Shown: positions 35,207-43,600 of the stretch, one piece after another | Position numbering within the stretch: the stretch's first letter is position 1 | Layout of the letters: every line of letters starts with the position of its first letter | Assembly (NCBI GenBank): GCA_012026795.1 | Contig: VEPM01000035.1 | Coordinates: forward strand, 1-45,418 | Reading direction: 5' to 3' | Length of the DNA: 45,418 nt | Origin: Candidatus Methanoperedens sp. | GTDB taxonomy: Archaea; Halobacteriota; Methanosarcinia; Methanosarcinales; Methanoperedenaceae | Translations under genes and position numbers: made by a program | The notes under the pieces: generated by a model | Seen by the model: only the letters and a program-made list of their open reading frames with translations | What the model was told of the DNA's origin: nothing | Database searches by the model: none

Positions 35207-35439
35207 TTATTTTCACCTCTTTTATTGATGATCGTCTTCAACTCAGACATTGATATGCCCAGGTCTATTACACCGAATTTGCCCGCAACCCTGAGGATTT
35301 CGCCCTCAACAATCTTGATCTCATCGATCTCCAGAGTGCCTCCGAACTCGAATTCCTCCTTGTAGTCGCATCTGATTTTGAGGTCTTTTATCATGTTTGG
35401 CTTCAGGGTCACATAGAATGTAAATTCGTTTCCGATCAT
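35203..35439 (-). CDS. Small protein heading the first ABC operon
   Basis: 78 residues, mixed alpha/beta (FTFYVTLKPNMIKDLKIRCDYKEEFEFGGTLEIDEIKIVEGEILRVAG). No family recognised. It overlaps the next gene (ATGA). The gene is divergent from the damaged FilR1-type regulator at 35554, the position expected of a regulated promoter. Confidence 0.6.
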   Translation of the reverse strand: MIGNEFTFYVTLKPNMIKDLKIRCDYKEEFEFGGTLEIDEIKIVEGEILRVAGKFGVIDLGISMSELKTIINKRGENK

Positions 35440-35473
35440 TGTTGTATCACAAATGAAAAAGGGACTTGGAAAA

Positions 35474-35553
35474 GCTTAAATAAAATCTGGCACGACTGTT
35501 GAGTTATACAACAAGCATATAACAAAGGTTACACAAATGTAACAAGGAAAACG
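35474..35553 (+). promoter_or_regulatory. Conserved promoter and palindromic operator, copy 1
   Basis: TATA box GCTTAAATAAAA at 35474-35485, then TCTGGCACGA and the palindrome GTTACACAAATGTAAC at 35528-35543, ten bases before the start codon. The same block stands before the regulators at 39215 and 41241. The palindrome falls in the predicted mRNA leader, a good place for repression. Confidence 0.7.
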
Positions 35554-35730
35554 ATGAAAGTCTACGAACTCTTCGCGGAACTGTCCCCAGAAAAAAGGAT
35601 CGATATACTCCAAACCCTGGATGAAAAATTGGGTGATGGTATAAAAAGCTATATGTGGTACATGTCAGATGATTTTCCCAGGCACCATCTGCCCAATATA
35701 GAAAAAAAACTGGAACAAGATAGAGAATAA
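35554..35730 (+). pseudogene. FilR1-type regulator reduced by an internal deletion
   Basis: A 58-codon frame. Residues 1-25 match the start of the regulators at 39215 and 41241 (MKVYELFAELS ... TLDEK); residues 26-53 jump directly to their middle (LGDGIKSYMWYMSDDFPRHHLPNIEKKLE), and the end is missing. The join sits at the word ATGAAAAA, which occurs at both borders in the intact gene at 41241 (in CTGGATGAAAAA and CCCATGAAAAA), so about 300 bp were lost between 8-bp direct repeats. The helix-turn-helix is gone. The fragment is closest to the 41241 copy. Confidence 0.85.
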
Positions 35731-35829
35731 AAGTATGATCCTAATTAGCCCAATGCTGTTCCTTTTGATCAGATCTATATTTTTTCTTTGTATTTGATTG
35801 TTCATAATTACTTCTTTTCCGATTTCCAC

Positions 35830-35958
35830 TTACTGCAAAAATTGTTGCAGATGCGGCGGGAGACCATTGACCATTACATGGGCTATCATTCCGAGCACCA
35901 GAAGTATAACCAGTATTGCAGCAATGGTGATAATCGATTTCATGTTAATTTTTATCAT
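35830..35958 (-). CDS. 42-residue single-span membrane protein
   Basis: Starts at ATG 35958 with a strong GGAGGTGA six bases upstream and reads MIKINMKS followed by one hydrophobic helix (IITIAAILVILLVLGMIAHVMV) and a short tail. It lies 22 bp after the stop codon of the large permease on the same strand, so it is probably the last gene of that ABC operon and may be a small regulatory subunit. The rest of the gap 35731-35980 holds nothing else. Confidence 0.6.
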   Translation of the reverse strand: MIKINMKSIITIAAILVILLVLGMIAHVMVNGLPPHLQQFLQ

Positions 35959-35980
35959 TTTGTGTCACCTCCTTTCATGT

Positions 35981-38380
35981 TCACCCGTAAGCCAGAACCT
36001 GCTGCACAGGCAATCGAGTTTCGCGCCATGCAGGGTAAGCACTTGCAAAAGTGCCAATGAATATAACAAGGATTAGCCATAGTGCCACTGCTATTGGAGG
36101 AAAGACATGCTCCAGATCGGTGTGGATGAAGATATTACCTGCAAAATTGCCGATGATCACACTGAGCGGTCGTGAGATCATGATAGCAGCAAGCCAGCTC
36201 AGGACACTTATAACAATCCCCTCGACAACAACGATCTGTAGCACATCATCAGAGCAAGCGCCTATGGCTCGCATAATACCGAATTCGCGCGCGCGTTCCA
36301 TCACGTTTATTCCCATTGTGGAAGCCAGAGCCAATCCGCCAACAGCAGCGACTAATGCCGCCATTAACAGCAGGAACACCTGGATGACCACCAGGTGATC
36401 TTTTAACACCTGCAATCGTTCTGTACTCGGACTGACTGAAATACGATCCAAACTGGCATCATCAAACTGTTCTTCAAGCTGCCGGGTCATTGCCTTCAAC
36501 GAAGCGTCACTGTGCCTGTCAGTCTTGATACGGATGTCTGCGGTCTTATCTTTCATACCCGTAATGTGAGACAGATAGTCGAGGTTGACATATGCGGAAG
36601 CTGCAATATTTTGTCCACGCCTGCGTGCGCCCAATTCACGTACGGCGCCAACCACAGTCCATTCCATTTCCTTATTACCGGTTTTAAACCTGATCCGGTC
36701 ACCAACTTTAATTCCCTGTGCCTCCAGCAGTTCATGGTTGATGACAAGAGCGTTCGTATCGTCCAGTCGCAGCCAGCGCCCCTCAATAACCGGGAAGGAG
36801 ATCATATCAGTATCAGGCGGCACTCCATTGAGTGTAAAAATGATAGAAGTGTCATCAGTATCATCTGAAAGTTTTCGTACCGCTACAGTTTGCACCCAGC
36901 TCTCCACACTTGATACACCCGGCACAGCACGAACCGTTTTTTCAACATACTCCGCAGGGTAGGGCTGGCTAAATTTCACCTCAATGTCATCGTGACGGGC
37001 AGCCATTGCTATATCGATTGTGTTTGTCCACGATGCCCCGACATTGATAGCGCTCATGAACGTTGCGCCTCCAACTGCCAGGATACCGATCGTCAGCAGC
37101 ATACGTGACCTCTGTCGGAAAGCATTACGCAGCGAAACCAACAACGGACGACCAATGCCGCGTATGCCGGAAATGAGTTTATCAATACGGTTTGTACCGA
37201 ATTGCCCATATCCAGTGCCATAATCACTAATAGCCTGCTTGACTGTTATCCGGCTGCCCCTGTATACCGGAAAGGCGGCAGCCAGAAGCGGCACAGACAG
37301 ACCCACGAAAATCTGGACAGCGTATACCCAGTACGGGATGTAGTTACTGGTGATGTTGAAATTCAGTACCTTAGCAGTAAATGCAGCAAATCCCCTGCCA
37401 GCCCAGATTCCTGCAGGAATACCAATGACAAGACCTGCAATACCAAGCAGCAGAACCGTGCCAAAATAGAGTCCGGCAATCTGGTAAGTCCTTGCCCCAA
37501 TGACCTTCATCACACCGATTTGTCTTATCTGCTGGGCGAGTAAAGCAGAGATTGTGCTTGTGACAAGTATGCTGCTAAGGATAAGAGCGAGTATGCCGAA
37601 CGCCTCTAATAAGAACAACAATGAATCCATCTGGCCGGCTTGCGGATGTTTTCCTGCATTTGGGATTTCCACAAGTGAAACATTATATCCGCGATCCTCC
37701 AGATCATCTTTTACCTGCAAAGCTATGTTGCTGGCATCCTTTGTATTTTTGGCAACTATAGTCAGCTCATTCAGGGAGCGTGTCTCGCCGAGCCATTCAA
37801 GGGTATTGATGGTTATGTAGCCGTAAGCTACATTATCTACCCAGCCAGGTGACTGGCCTGGGTCATGGACGATCCCGCTAATGCGCAGGTCGTGATCCTT
37901 TCCGTTATTCTGGGTCTGTATCACTACAATGTCACCGATATTTTTGTTAATAAGCGGCAAAGCAGAGCGTTCGATCAGTATTTCCCGGTCAGCAGGCGGC
38001 CAAGTGCCTCGCTCGAGCTTAAAAGTAGACACTCGCAGATCGTCAAAGTCATGTATCACAGATAGTAAGAGCCTGCGCCAATCATCTTGTCCGACAAGGA
38101 GGCGAGCCATGACAACACGCCGCGCCTGTGCATCTGCAACTCCGTTTAGTTTTTCTACATGTTCAGCCAGCTTCTCATCTGCATTATCTGTGTACAGGAT
38201 AATTGATGCGGGATTTGTGGCAAGGAAGTTTGCGTCTATTTCTTGGGTCAGGATAGCATAGCCTGCCAGGACGGAGCCAGCGCCGAAAATCCCGATAGCG
38301 ATAGCCAGTACTACCAGCAAGGTGCGCGACTTGTTAAGCCACATATCACGCAGCACTTTGCGCCAGCGTACACTGATCAC
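35981..38380 (-). CDS. Two-module FtsX-type ABC permease
   Basis: 799 residues built as two FtsX halves. Half one has helices at about 18-40 (TLLVVLAIAIGIFGAGSVLAGY), 265-390 (including the FtsX signature QIRQIGVMKVIGA) and an exported domain between. Half two repeats this (MLLTIGILAVGGATFMSAI; EFGIMRAIGACSDDVLQIV). This is the large-permease class of lipoprotein/macrolide or antimicrobial-peptide exporters. Its start overlaps the ATPase stop codon by four bases. A small membrane gene follows downstream. Confidence 0.9.
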   Translation of the reverse strand: MISVRWRKVLRDMWLNKSRTLLVVLAIAIGIFGAGSVLAGYAILTQEIDANFLATNPASIILYTDNADEKLAEHVEKLNGVADAQARRVVMARLLVGQDDWRRLLLSVIHDFDDLRVSTFKLERGTWPPADREILIERSALPLINKNIGDIVVIQTQNNGKDHDLRISGIVHDPGQSPGWVDNVAYGYITINTLEWLGETRSLNELTIVAKNTKDASNIALQVKDDLEDRGYNVSLVEIPNAGKHPQAGQMDSLLFLLEAFGILALILSSILVTSTISALLAQQIRQIGVMKVIGARTYQIAGLYFGTVLLLGIAGLVIGIPAGIWAGRGFAAFTAKVLNFNITSNYIPYWVYAVQIFVGLSVPLLAAAFPVYRGSRITVKQAISDYGTGYGQFGTNRIDKLISGIRGIGRPLLVSLRNAFRQRSRMLLTIGILAVGGATFMSAINVGASWTNTIDIAMAARHDDIEVKFSQPYPAEYVEKTVRAVPGVSSVESWVQTVAVRKLSDDTDDTSIIFTLNGVPPDTDMISFPVIEGRWLRLDDTNALVINHELLEAQGIKVGDRIRFKTGNKEMEWTVVGAVRELGARRRGQNIAASAYVNLDYLSHITGMKDKTADIRIKTDRHSDASLKAMTRQLEEQFDDASLDRISVSPSTERLQVLKDHLVVIQVFLLLMAALVAAVGGLALASTMGINVMERAREFGIMRAIGACSDDVLQIVVVEGIVISVLSWLAAIMISRPLSVIIGNFAGNIFIHTDLEHVFPPIAVALWLILVIFIGTFASAYPAWRETRLPVQQVLAYG

Positions 38381-39072
38381 AGGGTATCACTTCCGTTTAC
38401 AACCCGTCCGTCCGCTAATTTGATCACGCTTGAAACCCACGGAGTTATGTCACGTTCATGTGTCACCATCACGATGGTTTTGCCCGATGCTGAAAGTCCT
38501 TTGAAAAGCAGTAAAATTGCCTCTGCTGTGCGTGAATCAAGATTGCCGGTCGGCTCATCAGCCAGCAGCAGCGCCGGATCATTTGCCAGTGCCCTTGCAA
38601 TAGCGGCACGCTGCTGCTGACCGCCGGAAAGGAGGGAGGGCATCTTATCAGCCTGCTCCCTGATACCCACTAGTTCCAGAAGGCCAAACGCCCGTCCCAT
38701 TCTTTCGCGTGCCGGGATAGCATTGCTAAAATCCATTGGCAGCATCACATTTTCAAGGATGGTCAGTGTGGGTAGAAGCTGGAAGAACTGGAACACGAAA
38801 CCGACATTGTGCCCGCGCCATTTTGCAAGTTGATCCTGGTCAAGGGTATGGACTTGAGTATCGCCTATCCATATTTCCCCCGATGTCGGGCTGTCGATTC
38901 CACCCAGCATATTAAGCAGGGTCGATTTCCCACTGCCTGATTTGCCGATTACGGCAACAAACTCACCGGGCATCACCTGAAGATCAACTTCCCGAAGGGC
39001 ATGGAATGCACCTCCTGCACCTTCATGGGTCTTCGTGACCTTTTTCAGCCGGATCAGATTTTCACCATGCAT
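38377..39072 (-). CDS. ABC transporter ATPase of the second exporter
   Basis: 231 residues: Walker A GKSGSGKSTLLNMLGG, Q-loop FVFQFFQLLPTLTILENV, signature LLSGGQQQRAAIARAL, Walker B LLLADEPTGNLD, switch VTHERD. MacB/LolD subfamily. It is first in a two-gene unit with the 799-residue permease, and it is divergent from the intact FilR1-type regulator at 39215. Confidence 0.93.
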   Translation of the reverse strand: MHGENLIRLKKVTKTHEGAGGAFHALREVDLQVMPGEFVAVIGKSGSGKSTLLNMLGGIDSPTSGEIWIGDTQVHTLDQDQLAKWRGHNVGFVFQFFQLLPTLTILENVMLPMDFSNAIPARERMGRAFGLLELVGIREQADKMPSLLSGGQQQRAAIARALANDPALLLADEPTGNLDSRTAEAILLLFKGLSASGKTIVMVTHERDITPWVSSVIKLADGRVVNGSDTL

Positions 39073-39133
39073 GATTTATCACCTCTTTTTTGTGATCTTT
39101 TTTTATCATCAAGAGAAAAAAGGACTTGACAAT

Positions 39134-39214
39134 GCTTAAATAAAATCTGGCACGAATATGGAGTAAGACAACAGGCATGTAACAAAGGTTACACGGATGT
39201 AACCGGGAAACATT
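39134..39214 (+). promoter_or_regulatory. Conserved promoter and palindromic operator, copy 2
   Basis: TATA box GCTTAAATAAAA at 39134-39145 and palindrome GTTACACGGATGTAAC at 39188-39203. Arms are identical to the other copies while the centre differs (CGGA against CAAA), as expected for a protein-contacted inverted repeat. Confidence 0.7.
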
Positions 39215-39949
39215 ATGAAAGTCTATGAGCTTTTCACGGAACTGTCCTCAGAAAAAAGGCTGGGCATACTCCAGACCCTGGATGAAAAACCGATGACCTT
39301 TACAGGTTTGATCAAAAAAGTTGATATAAATTCGACAGAAGCAACAAGACAACTATCAAGATTAGCCCAAACGCGATTAATCGAGAAAAAAGGGGATGGG
39401 AATTATTATAATACACTTTTCGGAAAACTGGTCATATCCAGCATACAAGATCTGGCCTTCATATCCGAGAAATCAGGATACTTCCTGGAACACGACACTT
39501 CATATATCCCACTCCATCTTCTAAGACAAATAGATGCCCTATCTAAGGGTGAGATCGTAACAGGTGTCTATAATATTTTAAACACCCATGAAAAATTGAG
39601 CGAAGGTGTAAAAGGGTATTTCTGGAACATGTCGGATGATTTTCCCAGGCACCATTTGCCCAATGTCGAAAAGGCGTTGGAACAGGGAATGGAGATCAGG
39701 GTAATATTTCCGAAAAACCTGATCCCCACTTTAAAGCTTGGCGAAAAAATCAGGGAAAAAATACAGTTCAGGGCATTGGACGATGTCAAATTATCTGTTA
39801 TGACGACAAACAGGTTTTCCATGCTCAAACTACCAGGACCGGATGGAAAGATCGATCACAATACTGCCATATTCGGCCATGATGAAAGGTTCAGAGAGTG
39901 GTGCGAAAATCTCTTCCAGTACTACTGGGAAACAAAATGTTATCCTTGA
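39215..39949 (+). CDS. FilR1-type winged-helix regulator
   Basis: 244 residues. N-terminal winged helix (SSEKRLGILQTLDEKPMTFTGLIKKVDINSTEATRQLSRLAQTRLIEKKGDGNYYNTLFGKLV), then the FilR1 middle domain (PF08350/DUF1724 type) with the hallmark GYFWNMSDDFPRHHLPNVEKALEQGMEIRVIFP and DHNTAIFGHDERFREWCENLFQYYWE. The family occurs in methanogen lineages and acts as transcriptional regulators with unknown ligand. It is divergent from the second ABC exporter, which it probably controls, and has the palindrome in its own leader, suggesting autoregulation. Confidence 0.88.
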   Translation: MKVYELFTELSSEKRLGILQTLDEKPMTFTGLIKKVDINSTEATRQLSRLAQTRLIEKKGDGNYYNTLFGKLVISSIQDLAFISEKSGYFLEHDTSYIPLHLLRQIDALSKGEIVTGVYNILNTHEKLSEGVKGYFWNMSDDFPRHHLPNVEKALEQGMEIRVIFPKNLIPTLKLGEKIREKIQFRALDDVKLSVMTTNRFSMLKLPGPDGKIDHNTAIFGHDERFREWCENLFQYYWETKCYP

Positions 39950-40113
39950 ACAATAATTGAAAATTGGGATGAATCCATGGCACCGCCGTGTGCTCTTAGA
40001 AATACATTTGCTGCTTCACTTCCCCATCCGGCACTATTTATTATTATTCCCAGTCCTGCAATGAATGTTATTAAAGATACTTTAGGTAAAATTTGAAGTT
40101 TTAGTTTATCCAT
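39940..40113 (-). CDS. Small one-span protein, possibly truncated
   Basis: 57 codons from ATG 40113, overlapping the regulator's 3' end by ten bases. It reads MDKLKLQILP, one helix (VSLITFIAGLGIIINSAGWG) and SEAANVFLRAHGGAMDSSQF. This resembles the N-terminal part of small archaeal membrane proteins with an 'h-GG-x-MD' motif after the first helix; the expected second helix is missing. I see no other gene between 39950 and 40338. Confidence 0.35.
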   Translation of the reverse strand: MDKLKLQILPKVSLITFIAGLGIIINSAGWGSEAANVFLRAHGGAMDSSQFSIIVQG

Positions 40114-40338
40114 AATTATATACTCTTATTTCAGTATTCACTGATTTTTTTGCCTACAAATATAATTTATGCCCGTATTATCTTATTTTCTTTGAGTAAA
40201 ATCATCAGATGGCTGTGGTTCTCGTGGCTCGGATCATCTTGGCAATCCTCACTCTGCGTGGTCTGTTATCCCATTCGGTGTTCTTATCTGGAAGGGTTTT
40301 TCGATCACAAGCATTAAGGCAATATGCGGTTAGTTTGA

Positions 40339-40770
40339 TTGATGATACAAAAATCAGGATTTATCAGGGCATGCTATTATTTTGGCGCAGCAGCCGATCT
40401 AATTGCATCACTTCCTTTAATTTTCCCGGAAATTGCAAAATTTATGTTCGGATTGGCCAGTCTCAACGCCGATAACGGTTATCTATATGTTTCCAGGATT
40501 GGAGCTTCACTGATGCTTGGTTGGACATTATTGCTTGTCTGGGGTAGTTTTAAGCCAATAGAAAGAAAAGGGATTTTACTTTTGACTGTTTTTCCGGTCT
40601 TAACAGGTTTATTGGTATCTTCAATCCTGGTTTTAAATTCCGGGTTCATAGAAACAGAGTTCATGCTCCCATTATGGATATTTTATGCAATAATAATTCC
40701 ATTATATATATACGCATATATTCTTGCGGGCAAAATAGAGACATGGAACTTTATACAGAAATCGAAATAA
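40339..40770 (+). CDS. Four-helix membrane protein, unknown
   Basis: 143 residues with four spans (ACYYFGAAADLIASLPLIFP; SRIGASLMLGWTLLLVWGSF; ILLLTVFPVLTGLLVSSILVL; LPLWIFYAIIIPLYIYAYILAG). No recognised family. It overlaps the start of the following START/SRPBCC-like gene by 28 bases. Confidence 0.6.
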   Translation: MMIQKSGFIRACYYFGAAADLIASLPLIFPEIAKFMFGLASLNADNGYLYVSRIGASLMLGWTLLLVWGSFKPIERKGILLLTVFPVLTGLLVSSILVLNSGFIETEFMLPLWIFYAIIIPLYIYAYILAGKIETWNFIQKSK

Positions 40771-41170
40771 AGGCGTCACCGGAACGCGTGTGGCAAATCC
40801 TAACGGATTTTGCCAGTTACCCTCTGTGGAATCCATTCATACGCCGGGCAAGCGGCAAACCGGAAAAGGTAAACACCTTGAAGTTTATCTTCAGCCGGAA
40901 GGTGCTAAAGGAATGACCTTTCGGCCCCGTGTTCTCATATCAGAACCTGGTCGTGAACTGAGATGGCTTGGGCATTTAGTGATACCCGGCCTGTTCGACG
41001 GTGAGCACATTTTCATCATCGAGCCACTTGTTGCAGGAGGTGTGCAATTTATACAGCGAGAAATCATTACAGGCCTGTTAGTTCCCCTTTTTGCGCGCAG
41101 GCTGGATACTGAAACACGCAGGGGTTTTGAAGATATGAATCAAGCTCTCAAACTGGAAAAGCTTAAATAA
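40743..41170 (+). pseudogene. SRPBCC (START-like) protein with a frameshift
   Basis: The first 46 codons (MELYTEIEIKASPERVWQILTDFASYPLWNPFIRRASGKPEK) and a second frame from about 40868 (GKHLEVYLQPEGAKGMTFRPRVL ... GLFDGEHIFIIEPL ... QREIITGLLVPLFARRLD) together make one complete SRPBCC ligand-binding protein of about 142 residues. The frames meet in GGAAAAGG near 40861-40868; one more A would restore the frame. It is therefore either a recent one-base loss in an A-run or a sequencing error. Its 3' end runs into the conserved promoter block of the next gene. Confidence 0.8.
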
Positions 41171-41240
41171 AGTCTGGCACGAGTGTGGAGTTATACAACA
41201 AGCATATAACAAAGGTTACACAAATGTAACAAGGAAAACG
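41161..41240 (+). promoter_or_regulatory. Conserved promoter and palindromic operator, copy 3
   Basis: TATA box GCTTAAATAAA at 41161-41171 and palindrome GTTACACAAATGTAAC at 41215-41230, identical to copy 1. The block begins inside the last codons of the SRPBCC gene, showing that the promoter was duplicated with the regulator as one unit. Confidence 0.7.
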
Positions 41241-42023
41241 ATGAAAGTTTACGAACTCTTCGCGGAACTGTCCTCAGAAAATAGGCTGGCCATACTCCAT
41301 ACCCTGGATGAAAAACCGATGACATTCACCAGTCTGATCAAAGAAGTTGACATTACTTCGACAGAAGCATCAAGACAGCTATCAAGATTGACAGAAACAC
41401 AGCTTATCGAAAAAAAGGGGGATGGAATATATTATAATACGCTCCTGGGTAAACTGGTCGTATCTGCCATATCAGATATGAACTTCATTTCAGAGAAATC
41501 AGGATACTTCCTGAAACATGACACTGCACAGATTCCGCCAGATCTCCTGGGACAAATAGATGCACTCGCTGAAGGTGAAATATTAACGGGTGTTTATAAT
41601 ATTTTAAATACCCATGAAAAATTGGGTGATGGTATAAAAAGCTATATGTGGTACATGTCTGATGATTTCCCCAGGCATCATTTGCCCAATATAGAAAAAA
41701 AATTAGGAGAGGGATTGGAAATCAAAGTAATTCTTCCAGATGACTTATGCTCTCCTTCGGTACTTACCGAAAAAAGCAGGAATAAGATAAAGGTCAAAGT
41801 ATTGGACGAGATCAAAATATCAGTAATCGTAAGCGATAAATTTTGTATTCTCGAATTGCCCGGACAGGATGGAAAGATTGATCATAATACTGCCATTTTC
41901 GGTTATGACGACAGATTCAGGGAATGGTGCAAGAAGCTCTTCCAGTACTACTGGGAAGCAAAATGCTCTCCTTGCGTTGCTAATTTGAAGGAATGTCCAA
42001 AAGGCTTTTATCTTCATCCTTGA
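41241..42023 (+). CDS. FilR1-type winged-helix regulator, second intact copy
   Basis: 260 residues, clearly paralogous to the gene at 39215 over the full length (winged helix 1-75; SYMWYMSDDFPRHHLPNIEKKLGEGLEIKVILP; DHNTAIFGYDDRFREWCKKLFQYYWEAKC). It has a longer tail with extra cysteines (CSPCVANLKECPKGF) that could bind a metal. No ABC operon lies beside it; the aldehyde dehydrogenase gene follows after 96 bp on the same strand. It is the closest relative of the deleted copy at 35554 and probable source of that block. Confidence 0.88.
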   Translation: MKVYELFAELSSENRLAILHTLDEKPMTFTSLIKEVDITSTEASRQLSRLTETQLIEKKGDGIYYNTLLGKLVVSAISDMNFISEKSGYFLKHDTAQIPPDLLGQIDALAEGEILTGVYNILNTHEKLGDGIKSYMWYMSDDFPRHHLPNIEKKLGEGLEIKVILPDDLCSPSVLTEKSRNKIKVKVLDEIKISVIVSDKFCILELPGQDGKIDHNTAIFGYDDRFREWCKKLFQYYWEAKCSPCVANLKECPKGFYLHP

Positions 42024-42119
42024 AATATATACTTTGATGAGTGCATTCAGTCATATTATGTCCTCAGAAATATAATATGACTTAAAGTGATAGATAATTA
42101 ACGTTAATTTGGGGTATTT

Positions 42120-43589
42120 ATGCAAGAATACAAACTTTTCATTAACGGAGAATGGGTAGCATCAAGCAGTGGCGAGATGTTTGATGACATTAACCCTGCA
42201 ACTCTTGAATTGATAGGGAAGCTTCATAAAGCAAATGAAGATGATGTGAAAAATGCAGCTGATGCAGCAGAGGAGGCGTTTGATACCTGGAGCAGCACTC
42301 CTGCCCCCCGGCGCGCAAAGATATTATTCAGGGGGGCCCGGATGCTTGAAGAGAGAAAAGAAGAGCTTTCACGACTCATGACAATGGAAATGGGAAAAGT
42401 CCTTAAGGAAGCGCGGGGAGATGTCCAGGAGGCGATCGATATGGCATATTATGCAGCAGGAGAAGGTCGTCGTCTTCTGGGAGAAACTACGCCTTCTGAA
42501 CTTGCAGATAAATTCTGCATGACCGTCCGCCACCCCATAGGTGTAGTCGGGCTCATAACACCCTGGAATTTCCCGATAGCGATCCCTGCCTGGAAAATAA
42601 TGCCTGCGCTCATTGCTGGAAACACACTCGTTTTCAAACCTGCAAGCGATACACCCATCCTTTCTATTGAACTTGTAAAAATTCTCCAGGAAGCAGGTCT
42701 TCCCGATGGCGTTTTAAATCTTGTGACTGGTGAGGGAAAAACGGTCGGCAGCGAGATCGTTCATAACAGGAAGATCGGGGCGGTTTCATTCACAGGTTCT
42801 CTTGAAACAGGGAAATGGATATTGGGAGAAGCTGCAAGGGATATGAAAAAAGTATCCCTGGAACTGGGCGGGAAAAATCCCATCATTGTTATGGATGATG
42901 CAGACCTTAACCTTGCAACTGACGGGATTATATGGGGTGCATTCGGAACAACAGGACAGCGATGTACTGCGGCAAGCCGTGTGATTGCGCATGAGAAAAT
43001 CCTTCCTGAGCTTCTGAAAAAGCTTACCGAAAGAACGGAAAAACTTAAAACCGGGAACGGTCTTCTTGATAATATAGACGTGGGGCCGGTCATAAATAAT
43101 TCGCAGCTCCGGAAGATAGCAAGATATGTGGATATCGGAAAAAAAGAAGGCGCAAAACTTGTACTGGGCGGAAATGTTATCAACCCCCTTCCAGGCTACT
43201 TTTTTGAACCTACAATATTTACTGATGTATCACCTGACATGAGGATAGCGCAGGAAGAGATATTCGGCCCGGTTGTTTCTTTGATCAGGGCGCAGGATAT
43301 TGATGATGCGATACATATTGCCAACTCTGTTGAATATGGCCTTTCCTCTTCCATTTATAGTGCAGATTTAAAAAATGCTTTTAAGGCTATTGAAAAAATA
43401 GATGCCGGGATCACATACGTAAACGCATCTACCATCGGAGCAGAGATCCATTTGCCTTTTGGAGGCGTCAAATCCACAGGCAACGGGACCCGCGAAGGTG
43501 GAACGACTGCCATAGAAGAATTTACCGAGTTAAAGACTGTTTATTTTGATTACAGCGGAAAACTACAGAAAGCACAAATTGATATTTGA
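42120..43589 (+). CDS. NAD(P)-dependent aldehyde dehydrogenase (succinate-semialdehyde type)
   Basis: 489 residues of the ALDH superfamily. Landmarks are the cofactor segment GLITPWNFPIAIPAWKIMPALIAGNTLVFKPAS, the FTGS motif (SFTGSLETG), the general base E248 in LELGGKNP, the nucleophile C282 in TTGQRCTAASR, and the C-terminal LPFGGVKSTGNGTREGG. Resemblance is to succinate-semialdehyde and aminoadipate-semialdehyde dehydrogenases. The class III aminotransferase starts 12 bases after it, so the pair probably converts an omega-amino acid (for example GABA) to a semialdehyde and then to the acid. Confidence 0.88.
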   Translation: MQEYKLFINGEWVASSSGEMFDDINPATLELIGKLHKANEDDVKNAADAAEEAFDTWSSTPAPRRAKILFRGARMLEERKEELSRLMTMEMGKVLKEARGDVQEAIDMAYYAAGEGRRLLGETTPSELADKFCMTVRHPIGVVGLITPWNFPIAIPAWKIMPALIAGNTLVFKPASDTPILSIELVKILQEAGLPDGVLNLVTGEGKTVGSEIVHNRKIGAVSFTGSLETGKWILGEAARDMKKVSLELGGKNPIIVMDDADLNLATDGIIWGAFGTTGQRCTAASRVIAHEKILPELLKKLTERTEKLKTGNGLLDNIDVGPVINNSQLRKIARYVDIGKKEGAKLVLGGNVINPLPGYFFEPTIFTDVSPDMRIAQEEIFGPVVSLIRAQDIDDAIHIANSVEYGLSSSIYSADLKNAFKAIEKIDAGITYVNASTIGAEIHLPFGGVKSTGNGTREGGTTAIEEFTELKTVYFDYSGKLQKAQIDI

Positions 43590-43600
43590 TAGGAGAAATT

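Noticed and set aside
40209-40475. Plus-strand frame of 88 codons
   Set aside because: Overlaps the better supported four-helix membrane protein in another frame and has no recognisable domain.
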